A DNA stretch of 64,000 nucleotides from Trichomonas vaginalis G3 (Eukaryota; Parabasalia; Trichomonadida; Trichomonadidae), in assembly GCF_026262505.1 (NCBI RefSeq), contig NC_067206.1, forward strand, positions 35,107,896 to 35,171,895, read 5' to 3'. Positions 48,194 to 56,252 of this stretch are shown here, one piece after another. The translations under genes were made by a program, and so were the position numbers. The notes beneath the pieces are model-generated. The model did not search any database. It saw only the letters and a list, made by a program, of their open reading frames with translations, and had not been told where the DNA came from. How positions within the stretch are numbered: position 1 is the stretch's first letter; every line of letters starts with the position of its first letter.

Positions 48194-48276
48194 TTACGCA
48201 AATTCGCGTCATTATCACATCACAATTAATAATTACCCTCTCAATTTTTGAGAACATATTACGCGTATTCGCGTCA
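48194..48276 (-). promoter_or_regulatory. Two TTACGC-N6-GCGTCA sites upstream of the bZIP gene
   Basis: At 48,194-48,211 and 48,259-48,276 the same inverted half-sites TTACGC and GCGTCA occur with a 6-bp spacer. Each is followed by a CACATCACA box. TGACG is the core half-site of CRE-type bZIP proteins. They lie 39 and 104 bp upstream of the start codon. Confidence 0.6.
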
Positions 48277-49605
48277 TCTAACACATCACATCGAAATGCG
48301 AAAAATGATTCGATTAGCAATCACTTTTTATTTACGATTTACTTGATTTTGAGTAATCTATATCTACAACCTATATACATCATTATTTTTATGATCCAAG
48401 AAAACGATCGCTATTTCTATCAAAAATTTACTTCTGATCGAACAAAAATCCAACTTCTTTTAGAGTCATATGAGTGCATAATACAACGAATTATTTAAAT
48501 AATGTACGATAAAATTTTATATGTAAACCTTTGAATTAAAAATTTTTCTATGCGTATTGAATCTAATCTAATAAACTTTTTAACTTTCGTAAGCCTTTTC
48601 CTTATTCTATCATAGGACACTGAATATAATGTAATGGATCGAATGTGTTTTCCTGAAAAATAAAACCAGTTTGATCTTAGATTTGTCATCTCATGGCCGT
48701 GATCCAATTTATTGGTATCTAGTATAAATTATAAATAGTCTAAAATATCAATTTTGTTTCATTGATGCAAAAATATCACTGAGATTCTTTGCATTTTCTC
48801 AATTTTCCGTAAGATCACACAGTCTACTTAATATATGATTTTATACACCGAATATCACAAATTGCATAGATTTTATTAATAGTTCCTTTATTTACCATTA
48901 CTGAATTTATATTACAGAGGGAATTGGATCCATCTTAATGATCTAGTTGCTAAAATTACTTAAATATCTGCAATTCCATGAATTTAGGTGCCATTTGGTG
49001 TTATGTTGATAAACTTTCTAGATTGATTCTTTAAAACATGAGAAACAACAATTAATACTCGACTAATATGAAATATGAGTCCATAGCTAGCAAAAGACTA
49101 TGAATTGTTTCGCTCAATGTGGAAGCTAAAAATGCTCATTATGGACATTATGAAGCCATCCTTTAATATTTAAGACAAGAGTGCAGTATAGCCAGAATAT
49201 CGTCATGATATATTCAACCGCACATTTTGAGAACATTGTGCTTTATTTTTGAATTATGGCTTTTCTTTGAATCATAAATTTACATTCTTATTATGAGTTT
49301 ATTCTATATCGCTAAAATTTATTATTTGACTAAGATAACCTGCTTCATTTAATGGAATAATTTTTATTTCTATGATATATGTCATATATCCTGACAACAT
49401 CAAAAAGAGACAGATGAATAAAAGAAGGCTCTCTGTAAGGAACGGACATATAGCATATCCAATAGATTTGAAAAGTATCTAAGGAATTTTAAACTCATTC
49501 TTTAAGAAGATAACCACGCGCAATATGTGTTACCGATTCTCTTACTCAAACATGATTTCTCCACTTTTTTTCTGATCCTTTCCAGAATTTTTTTTTCAGA
49601 AAAAA
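48277..49605. other. Host intergenic region
   Basis: AT-rich with no gene recognised; it holds the promoters of the divergent bZIP and membrane-protein genes. A run of T9 followed by CAGAAAAAA stands immediately before the start at 49,606. Confidence 0.55.
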
Positions 49606-50316
49606 ATGAACAACGAAGATGATTCATATTATTCAGTGCTTTTGCATCTTTTCATTATCAACTACATGGTTGTCATAATACCTGCATTAGGATTGTTAAT
49701 AGGATACATAGTACATTTCATTTATCACCCAAAAGTTTTCCGAAGTTTTCCTTACATCACAGATTTAATGAAATACCAACCAGAAGGCAAAACAGTTAAT
49801 ATAGCATTATCTATTACATCATTAGTTCTTTTTATAATCAATTATACAAGAATTAAAGCAATCCGAGTTCTACGTAGGTTGAAACCAAAAATGAGCGAAA
49901 AGAAATACAAGCCAGCAATGATGACACTGACAATTTCCGGATATATTAGCGTTTCAGCTCATTTTTTAATGACTTTCTTTTCTGCCAAAGAATTCTCAAT
50001 TCCGCATAGCATATTCCTCAACATCACTTATATAAGCGGCGTAGTCAATATGTTTGCAACAGATATAACTCTAAAAACGATTTATTTATCTTCCAAAAAT
50101 TTCTCAAGAGTTTTATCAATGATTAGCTTCGCTGTCGTTCTCTCTTTCACTACATTACGATATTACGTACCATTGGATCCAGAAGACACAATTAGACTTA
50201 CAATTGCTAATTTATTTGGAATCTTTTCATACATCTGCTATTATTTGAAGATTTTCTTAGTTAAATATGATATTCCGGATATAGGAATACGTGTTTCTCA
50301 ACGTATTAAATTTTAG
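49606..50316 (+). CDS. Six-helix membrane protein, Frag1/DRAM/Sfk1-like
   Basis: 236 residues with about six hydrophobic helices. After the first helix comes FPYITDLMKYQPEGKTVNIA, which fits the P.ISD.....PE..VF.IG pattern of the Frag1/DRAM/Sfk1 family, followed by helix 2 and a basic loop (IKAIRVLRRLKPKMSEKKYK). A late LRYYVPLDPEDTIRLTI loop precedes the last helix. Family members sit in Golgi, lysosomal or plasma membranes and act in GPI lipid remodelling or autophagy. The exact role here is unknown. Confidence 0.65.
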   Translation: MNNEDDSYYSVLLHLFIINYMVVIIPALGLLIGYIVHFIYHPKVFRSFPYITDLMKYQPEGKTVNIALSITSLVLFIINYTRIKAIRVLRRLKPKMSEKKYKPAMMTLTISGYISVSAHFLMTFFSAKEFSIPHSIFLNITYISGVVNMFATDITLKTIYLSSKNFSRVLSMISFAVVLSFTTLRYYVPLDPEDTIRLTIANLFGIFSYICYYLKIFLVKYDIPDIGIRVSQRIKF

Positions 50317-50798
50317 TTTAATATAAATAAAAATTTGTGTGTAATCAAGTTAAAAATCAACATTCTTTCTTCAGATATGCCTTTTTACCCATTCTTTTTA
50401 TTTCTTTTTCATTTTATAATTTAATTTTGAAATTTCAATTCAAATGAAACATAAGTAATTTGATTTAATGATGAAATTAATAGTTCATTAGCTCATATTT
50501 CATATATCCAATGAACCATTGCCTACACGTTATTTATTCTCTGTTGATGTTTATCAAAGATTCAAATTAATGTATAAGGAATGCGATTCATCATATTTTA
50601 GCTATAATTTAACATTCATGAGTTATAAACTCAATGAAATGTAATTCTTAGAAGATGTATCGAAGAAATTTAAATTTTTATGGAAATTAAAAAAGATTTT
50701 TAACTATTTTGAAACTTGTCTAGACATAAAACATAATAAAATATGTTTATTCAATAACTTATGGAGGCCTAATCTATGATTTAGAACTTGATCCTAAG
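50317..50798. other. Host intergenic region
   Basis: AT-rich; nothing recognised before the GC-rich fragment next to Mav-3. Confidence 0.55.
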
Positions 50799-50993
50799 TC
50801 ATCCCTGGAAACCTCCTTTGTGTGCTGAGATGCCGCCTTCAACTCTCTTTCCGCCATAGCTGACACCGATAGATGGACCACGCTTTGAGTCATATCCGGG
50901 ACTGCCAGACCAGCCTCTTCCGAAATCTCTGGAAACACCAGCAGACCAGCTGTGTGGAGCCTTTTCGCCACTGATTGTCCATGAGCCGAGTCA
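50799..50993 (-). pseudogene. GC-rich host gene fragment cut by Mav-3
   Basis: About 195 bp with GC near 55 percent, against under 30 percent next to it. One minus-strand frame reads SAGVSRDFGRGWSGSPGYDS...VSYGGKRVEGGISAHKGGFQG and stops at 50,799. Another frame is also open but has ordinary composition. It is probably the 3' end of a gene whose upstream part lies beyond the far end of Mav-3. Family not recognised. Confidence 0.45.
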
Positions 50994-51725
50994 GTTAGTA
51001 TACAAGTCTTGTGTACTGTGGCACTGCGTTCCTCCATACACAATACTTGTGAATTTGACACTTTACAAAACCGTTAACGTATATTTTACAACACAAACAC
51101 AAACACCAACTTAACCTTAAATATTTATAAAGCCGCCAACCACTTCACCTCACTAACGACTTCACTAACGAATTCACTAATGTTTTCACTAACGAACTCA
51201 CTACTGTAAAAATAAACGTTCTCACTTACAAAAGTATTGCAACTCTTCCCATTGCTTTGCTTCACACAACAGTTCATATTCTTCAGTATCGCTGCTGTCA
51301 CTCCAATCGTCAGAGTCAAAGTCACTGTCAAAATAAATGTTAGTAAGTTTTGACAAAGCTAATGAAACACGTTTACCGTTTGTATCGTATGCTTGTATAA
51401 ACTTTCCATTCTTCATTCCTTCATAAACGCTCAAACTAACTTTACCCTTTCTCCCTCGTATCTGATAGAATGTATTTTCACGAGGAACGAAGAACAAATT
51501 CTTGAACTCATGACCGTTGTAGTTTGTTATCTCAATAGTTTTCGTCATTTACATAAAAATAAACGTTCTCGCTAAATAATAAAATAAACTTAAAAATTAA
51601 TGATATCACCACCCTCACACGTATGAAAACATAGCACAAAAATAAATTTAGGTGAAGTGGTGAGATGTCACCTCTTTTTTCACCTCTTTTTTCACCCGTT
51701 GAATTCATTGCTTTATAACTCTCTT
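50994..51725. repeat. Mav-3 left terminal repeat
   Basis: It matches the Mav-2 right end in inverted orientation: common end block, CACTAACGA(C/A)TTCACTAA short repeats at 51,150-51,200, the small TIR gene and a GGTGA module at 51,651-51,697. Confidence 0.85.
51222..51548 (-). CDS. TIR-encoded small protein (108 residues, Mav-3)
   Basis: Starts MTKTIEITNYNGHEFKNLFF. Identical to the Mav-2 protein (25,368-25,688) for about 80 residues, then an altered acidic segment (DSDDWSDSSDTEEYELLCEA). The common core with hypervariable acidic tail suggests that only the core is constrained. Function unknown. Confidence 0.7.
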   Translation of the reverse strand: MTKTIEITNYNGHEFKNLFFVPRENTFYQIRGRKGKVSLSVYEGMKNGKFIQAYDTNGKRVSLALSKLTNIYFDSDFDSDDWSDSSDTEEYELLCEAKQWEELQYFCK

Positions 51726-52220
51726 CCTTGGTTTCTTTTTAGTTGCTTTCTTCACGTCTGTCTCCAGCTTAACTGTCTTTCTTCTTCGTCCGTAATGATA
51801 CCAGTTACTTCCACCAGTCAATGGGTCAAATGGTCTTTCGTAAGGGTTTCCATACATTCCATAGGGACCATACGGAAGAACTACTGGTGGAGGAAGAGTT
51901 CCATCGACTCTATTTAAATGCATTGTTTCACCTTTCATCTGGTCATTAAAGTCTTTTGCATGTTTTGCAAACTCATCGTCCTTTCCTAAAGCATTTTCTG
52001 ACTCAGTCGCAACCAAATTGGATGCTTTATTTATGAGCCCTATTTTATTTAATCTTAACTTCTTTGCAACCCAGCCTCCAATCTTTCCTTTATTTGCATC
52101 TAATGTCTTCGAAACTCTTCCTCCACTCATTTTATTTACTGCGTCATAAGCTCCAAGTGCTTTTGCTCCAAATGCTAATGCTTTTGTTCCCATTGCGCCT
52201 AAAGCTGCCCAAGCTACCAT
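51705..52220 (-). CDS. pVI-like basic amphipathic virion protein (171 residues)
   Basis: Intact. Residues 1-30 form an Ala/Gly-rich amphipathic helix, 35-100 are helical and charged, 108-140 are Pro/Tyr/Gly-rich and the end is strongly basic (RRRKTVKLETDVKKATKKK). Two sites fit the adenovirus-type protease consensus (M/I/L)xGG-x: MSGG-R at 31-35 and LTGG-S at 134-138. Adenovirus pVI is similarly amphipathic, basic and cleaved. This analogy is inference. Start and stop overlap or abut the neighbouring genes (TAAATG), placing it in a transcript with the two genes above it. Confidence 0.6.
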   Translation of the reverse strand: MVAWAALGAMGTKALAFGAKALGAYDAVNKMSGGRVSKTLDANKGKIGGWVAKKLRLNKIGLINKASNLVATESENALGKDDEFAKHAKDFNDQMKGETMHLNRVDGTLPPPVVLPYGPYGMYGNPYERPFDPLTGGSNWYHYGRRRKTVKLETDVKKATKKKPRKRVIKQ

Positions 52221-52445
52221 TTACACCATATTAAAATCATCTCTCTTCAATATTATCTCATAAAAGTTCTCGTTACTGGAGAAAGTCAATGAAACATAAA
52301 CATTCTCATGGACTTCGTCCTCGCCGCGTTGCGGCTTCATAAATTTCTTTCTTATATCATCTATTCGCTTCAAAATGTCTGAACAATTGCTAACATCTTC
52401 TACAACAGTTATTTCATCATGAATGACCTTCAAGAACAAGCTCAT
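52221..52445 (-). CDS. Small unknown Maverick protein (74 residues, Mav-3)
   Basis: Intact homologue of 22,540-22,764. A twin-hairpin module at 52,310-52,335 encodes KPQRGEDEVHE in frame. Gene junctions on both sides are TAAATG. Function unknown. Confidence 0.65.
   Translation of the reverse strand: MSLFLKVIHDEITVVEDVSNCSDILKRIDDIRKKFMKPQRGEDEVHENVYVSLTFSSNENFYEIILKRDDFNMV
52310..52335 (-). repeat. Twin-hairpin module in 74-residue gene (Mav-3)
   Basis: Coding sense: GCCGC/GCGGC stem with loop AAC, GA spacer, GGAC/GTCC stem with loop GAA. Identical to the module in the polymerase gene at 10,816-10,841. Confidence 0.85.
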
Positions 52446-53327
52446 TTAATATGCTATTAAAATCATCTCAATAATGAGTCCATCCTTTCCATCTTTAGGT
52501 AGCACAACATCTTTCATTGAAGAAGGTTCGACAAGTCTTATGTTAAACTTACTGACAAAGTTTGTTATACTATAATGCTTCGGTGGCGAATACATATAGT
52601 TTGAAAGACATAATATAGATTCTTCAGCAAATTCACTTATACTGGATTTTATAACAATGTTCTCACGAGACCAAATACCACCAATTGACAATCTTGTAAG
52701 CAATCCTGCTGAACCTTCAACTGTAAACGTCGATGGTAACATTCCACGAAGGTCATCTATTGACATCTTTGAGTCACTGAATTTAAATATTTTCTTAAAG
52801 CAATCGTCATTATCTAACCATGCAATAGCTTTGAAGTTTTCATTCGAATATACATCTGCTTCATTAAATGTAAAACCTGACTTCTTTGCAGAGACGACTT
52901 TAAAATCTATTGAGTTTGTTTCAAAATTATATGCTATGCTAACTTCTGAAGGTAATGGATGTCCTTCCGCAGTCAGTTGTTCTCTCACTACCGTTTGAAG
53001 CTTTGTGTTAAAAACTTTCATGTCATCTCCTGTGTCTAGGTTCACATACACAGCAACAGGAAAACTATCTTGCTTCTTTGTTTCATCATTATACCTCAAA
53101 ACATTAAAGTTCTTCAATAATATTGTTCTTCCTGCTGGAATACTTCTAACTTGTCTTATTTCAATAGCTTTCTCACCTCCTACATACTCTACCCAGTGTC
53201 TTGGATATTCATAAGTATACTGACTTTCTTGAATTTTGGTAGGTTTCATCATAACGTGTTCATAGTATATCTTTATACTCTTGTCAGTTAGACTCGGTGC
53301 TATGTTCTGAATATTTCTGACTTGCAT
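52446..53327 (-). CDS. Capsid-like protein (294 residues, Mav-3)
   Basis: Starts MQVRNIQNIAPSLTDKSIKI (ATG 53,325-53,327); the frame extends upstream but without support. Beta-rich, with YTYEYPRHWVEYVGGEKAIEI early and GGIWSRENIVIKSSISEF late. These align in layout with the minor capsid candidate at 6,251-7,107. A jelly-roll minor capsid or penton protein is the best guess. Divergent from the ATPase by 16 bp; followed by two small genes at TAAATG junctions. Confidence 0.6.
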   Translation of the reverse strand: MQVRNIQNIAPSLTDKSIKIYYEHVMMKPTKIQESQYTYEYPRHWVEYVGGEKAIEIRQVRSIPAGRTILLKNFNVLRYNDETKKQDSFPVAVYVNLDTGDDMKVFNTKLQTVVREQLTAEGHPLPSEVSIAYNFETNSIDFKVVSAKKSGFTFNEADVYSNENFKAIAWLDNDDCFKKIFKFSDSKMSIDDLRGMLPSTFTVEGSAGLLTRLSIGGIWSRENIVIKSSISEFAEESILCLSNYMYSPPKHYSITNFVSKFNIRLVEPSSMKDVVLPKDGKDGLIIEMILIAY

Positions 53328-53343
53328 TTTTAATGGAGATAAA

Positions 53344-54202
53344 ATGAAGCATTTAATACATGACGTAGATGAAGACATGAATGAAACTACAGACAAACTT
53401 AACTTCTCTCATTCTTCCTTTCAGTAAGGACTATGAGTTCTGTTCAAATGGGTTTATTTCTATTGTGGAAAGATGGGTTCAGGTAAGACATTTTCATTCG
53501 TCATATACTCATAACAGACGTTTAGGAAATGACTCATATTATGACCAAATCATTATATCAGCAACTTCAGACTCTATGGACTCAACAGCGAAAACATTTA
53601 TGTCAAAAGTTCAAGCCTCTGTCGTTAAAGTTCCAGACAGTGAACTCATTGAATTTCTTCAACGTTACATTCGACGTAAGAGGAAATATTATGCCATCGT
53701 TGAATTTATACAGTCAGGAATGCAAAAGACTTCTGAGGAGATGGAAAGAATTATTGACAAACACCACTTACGTCAGTACTCAGGAGTTTACGATATGAAA
53801 CGACTTACAAACTACTGTCAAAACTTTCAAAATACCCCTTCAAAAATATCCATCAAACACTTTGACGACTTCGCCGGAAAAGGTTTAGTGTCAAAGCCTG
53901 ACTCACCATTAGCTAACATCATTACTAAAGTCAGACATTACCACTTAACTGTAGCAATACTTATATGGAGGTTTTTAGCTTTAAACATAAAACGTCTCAT
54001 AACTGACTTCGTTATCTTTCAAGGTTTCTCACGTTATGATATTGAACTCATTTGGAAACAGTCAGGTATAACATTACCTTTTGAAGAAATTTGGGAAGCA
54101 TATAAGTCTCTCATCTCTCCTCGTTCATACCTTGAGATTCATATCATGACTAATACCATTAAAGTCAAAAATATTCCATGGGAACGACCAACATTGTTTT
54201 AA
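53344..54202 (+). pseudogene. Packaging ATPase (Mav-3 copy, several frameshifts)
   Basis: ATG at 53,344-53,346. Indels near 53,402, 53,447, 53,493 and further on disturb the Walker A region, although GATGGGTTCAGGTAAGACAT is still visible. Walker B has lost bases (DDFAGKG remains near 53,865). The C-terminus FEEIWEAYKSLISPRSYLEI, missing from the open frame of Mav-1, is intact. This copy cannot make a working ATPase. Confidence 0.85.
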
Positions 54203-54600
54203 AGTTTAACCTTCAATTGACTGATGGTAAACAAATTCCATGCATCTCTGTCGCCATTTCTGTTAATATTTTTGCTGTCATTCATATCATCCACTTCCCC
54301 ATCCGTTAACTTTTGAGGATATGCGTTAGAATAGCTGTTCTTAAATGAAGGCTTTTCACCTTTGAGAGCATAAACTCTATAACTTTCTGCATACTTTATG
54401 TTTGAACCTCCTGAGCCATCATTGACATAAATTTTTATAGGCTTCCACCCTTTGTTCATGTTCCTGCTTCTTCCCTTTGCTCTTTTGTTCAGTAGTTCTA
54501 CATCTTTATACACAGCTCCTGTCTCAGTGAATTCAACAATATTTTCATTCGTTAGCTTTACATTCAAACCCTTGTCGAGTATATTGTTCATTTCATACAT
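54199..54600 (-). CDS. Unknown Maverick protein (133 residues)
   Basis: Starts MYEMNNILDKGLNVKLTNEN; an upstream extension of the frame is without support. It has a basic middle (NKRAKGRSRNMNKGWKPIKI) and a Tyr/Gly-rich core. Its stop overlaps the convergent ATPase stop by four bases. The Mav-1 copy is broken. The last 15 residues may be shifted relative to Mav-1. Function unknown. Confidence 0.6.
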   Translation of the reverse strand: MYEMNNILDKGLNVKLTNENIVEFTETGAVYKDVELLNKRAKGRSRNMNKGWKPIKIYVNDGSGGSNIKYAESYRVYALKGEKPSFKNSYSNAYPQKLTDGEVDDMNDSKNINRNGDRDAWNLFTISQLKVKL

Positions 54601-54625
54601 ATAAAAGGTTTTTATTCTATATGAA

Positions 54626-55234
54626 ATGAGAAGCAAATCCATCTTAGCTGGTGCCGTTAATGTTCCAATTGAACCAACATCAAATGTTGACTCACGAACG
54701 ACAAACAATATTGTCATAAAGAACTATAGTTCAGAGTGTTTGAAAGAACCAGAACTGAAATCCGTGAATTTAAACTCAGCTTCAAACGCTAACGCTACAT
54801 CAGATGTTAAGTTAGAGTATCCACCACTGGACCAAATTCTTTCAAGAGAAGCCAACGACAACCCTTACACAAATGTTCAAACAAATCCTTCAGATAACGT
54901 AGACCATTACCTTCTTCAGTTATACCAAACAATTTTACTCAAAGACGATAAGAAGCTTTTGATAAATCTTATAAGCAAGAACCAAATAATTCTAACAAAG
55001 GAGGACCTTGAAAATGTTATCTTACGAATAACAGGGAAACAATGTGTCATTGACTATCTCGACCCTGAAATCGAATGCTGTGGTCAAACGCCACCATTCA
55101 TGAAAATAGGTAACATCCGCATCATTGAAACACCAGGAACTACAGGAGTTGAGTTTAAGTATAAATATTCGAACGAGTATACAAAACTTTCAACAGAATA
55201 TAAACTTTGTTTGAAATATGTTTTAGTAAATTAA
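54626..55234 (+). CDS. Unknown Maverick protein (202 residues)
   Basis: Intact from MRSKSILAGAVNVPIEPTSN. A polar N-terminal half is followed by a helical segment (DHYLLQLYQTILLKDDKKLL) and a beta-rich end with CVIDYLDPEIECCGQ. It diverges from the 133-residue gene by 25 bp and converges on the 89-residue gene with overlapping stops. The Mav-1 copy is broken. Function unknown. Confidence 0.65.
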   Translation: MRSKSILAGAVNVPIEPTSNVDSRTTNNIVIKNYSSECLKEPELKSVNLNSASNANATSDVKLEYPPLDQILSREANDNPYTNVQTNPSDNVDHYLLQLYQTILLKDDKKLLINLISKNQIILTKEDLENVILRITGKQCVIDYLDPEIECCGQTPPFMKIGNIRIIETPGTTGVEFKYKYSNEYTKLSTEYKLCLKYVLVN

Positions 55235-55500
55235 AGCAATTTGTAATATCTGTCCAAAACTTCTTCAACACTATCGAACTCATCTTCATAATGCAAACCT
55301 AATCTTATTGACTTGGTGCAGTTCTCACTAACACAATATAGCGCTTTGCGCTCGGCGCCTTTGACGCCTTTTTCTGTTCTCTTGACTGACATAACTAATT
55401 CATTTGTTTCATCAAACAGCAACAACCAAAGTTCATGACCTAATACATAACATTCATACTTTATATTTTTAGCTCTGAGTTCTCTTGTAAGCTGTTGCAT
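55231..55500 (-). CDS. Small unknown Maverick protein (89 residues)
   Basis: Intact from MQQLTRELRAKNIKYECYVL; starts 40 bp inside the upstream minor capsid gene in another frame. A twin-hairpin module encodes about GVKGAERKA. A C-terminal helix (EDEFDSVEEVLDRYYKLL) follows. Function unknown. Confidence 0.65.
   Translation of the reverse strand: MQQLTRELRAKNIKYECYVLGHELWLLLFDETNELVMSVKRTEKGVKGAERKALYCVSENCTKSIRLGLHYEDEFDSVEEVLDRYYKLL
55340..55368 (-). repeat. Twin-hairpin module in 89-residue gene (Mav-3)
   Basis: Coding sense: GGCGTC/GGCGCC stem with loop AAA (one T.G pair), one-base spacer, AGCGC/GCGCT stem with loop AAA. Confidence 0.8.
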
Positions 55501-56235
55501 TTAATATTTTCTAAAAAGTCAACTTCAACAGTCATTCGCACTGGTGCCTTCAGTTCTACAGGCTCCTTGAAAGTCAACAAGTCTGAATTGCATGTCTTTC
55601 AAATTATGAGGACTAATGCGAATCCATTTACCTAAATGAGTTACTATGACAGGAACGTTTGGAATGAACATTGAATTGACTGCATAACAGAAAGACTTAT
55701 ATTCTACTGAACCTTTACTATTAACTCCTGAAATGCCTGTGACATTAGCTATTTTTGACTCAACGTATAAACAATTACCATAACATACGTATGGAACAGA
55801 TTTCATCTCAATCGTTTTGTCAATACTTTTCAAAGGAAATGTCATATGGTATGCTCCCAGAAGAAGTTGAACTCTATGACTCATTCGTGTTATCTTAAAC
55901 TCCTTCGCATAACTGAACTTCAAAACTCCTGCAATAAGTTTAACATTCATTAAGTTTTCTTCGTTCTCCTTGTTTATTGTAGTATTTATGAGCGCATTTA
56001 ACACTCCAGCTAATGTTTCCATCTTATATTCTACATTATTGTGAAATCTTATTTCATGCTTCTTTCCATCTATTTCAAGCTCCATGAAATCTGTTTCATC
56101 TGTTATAACGAATGAAGCGATAGTATTGAAGTCAACAACTCTGAAAGCAAGTGCTTCATTCTGTAGACCTAAGTTTGTTTGAAGCTTTACTGTTCCGTAT
56201 TCGTTTGGGTCTGTACTTTGCAAATAGAACAACAT
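55461..56235 (-). pseudogene. Minor capsid (penton-like) protein, Mav-3 copy, late frameshift
   Basis: Starts MLFYLQSTDPNEYGTVKLQT. A 2-bp deletion near 55,565 cuts the frame inside the LVDFQGEPVELK motif seen intact in Mav-1; the rest is readable to about 55,461. A 25-residue stretch near the middle (about residues 60-95) is quite different from Mav-1, although flanks are nearly identical, so it may be a variable loop. Confidence 0.8.
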
Positions 56236-56252
56236 TTTATTCTCATTAAAAT

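Noticed and set aside
25870-50993. The host segment as cargo of one giant element bounded by the inverted Mav-2 and Mav-3 ends
   Set aside because: The flanking bases (CCAATT after Mav-2, CGAGTC before Mav-3) do not form a duplication, and each terminus faces outward from its own Maverick gene set.
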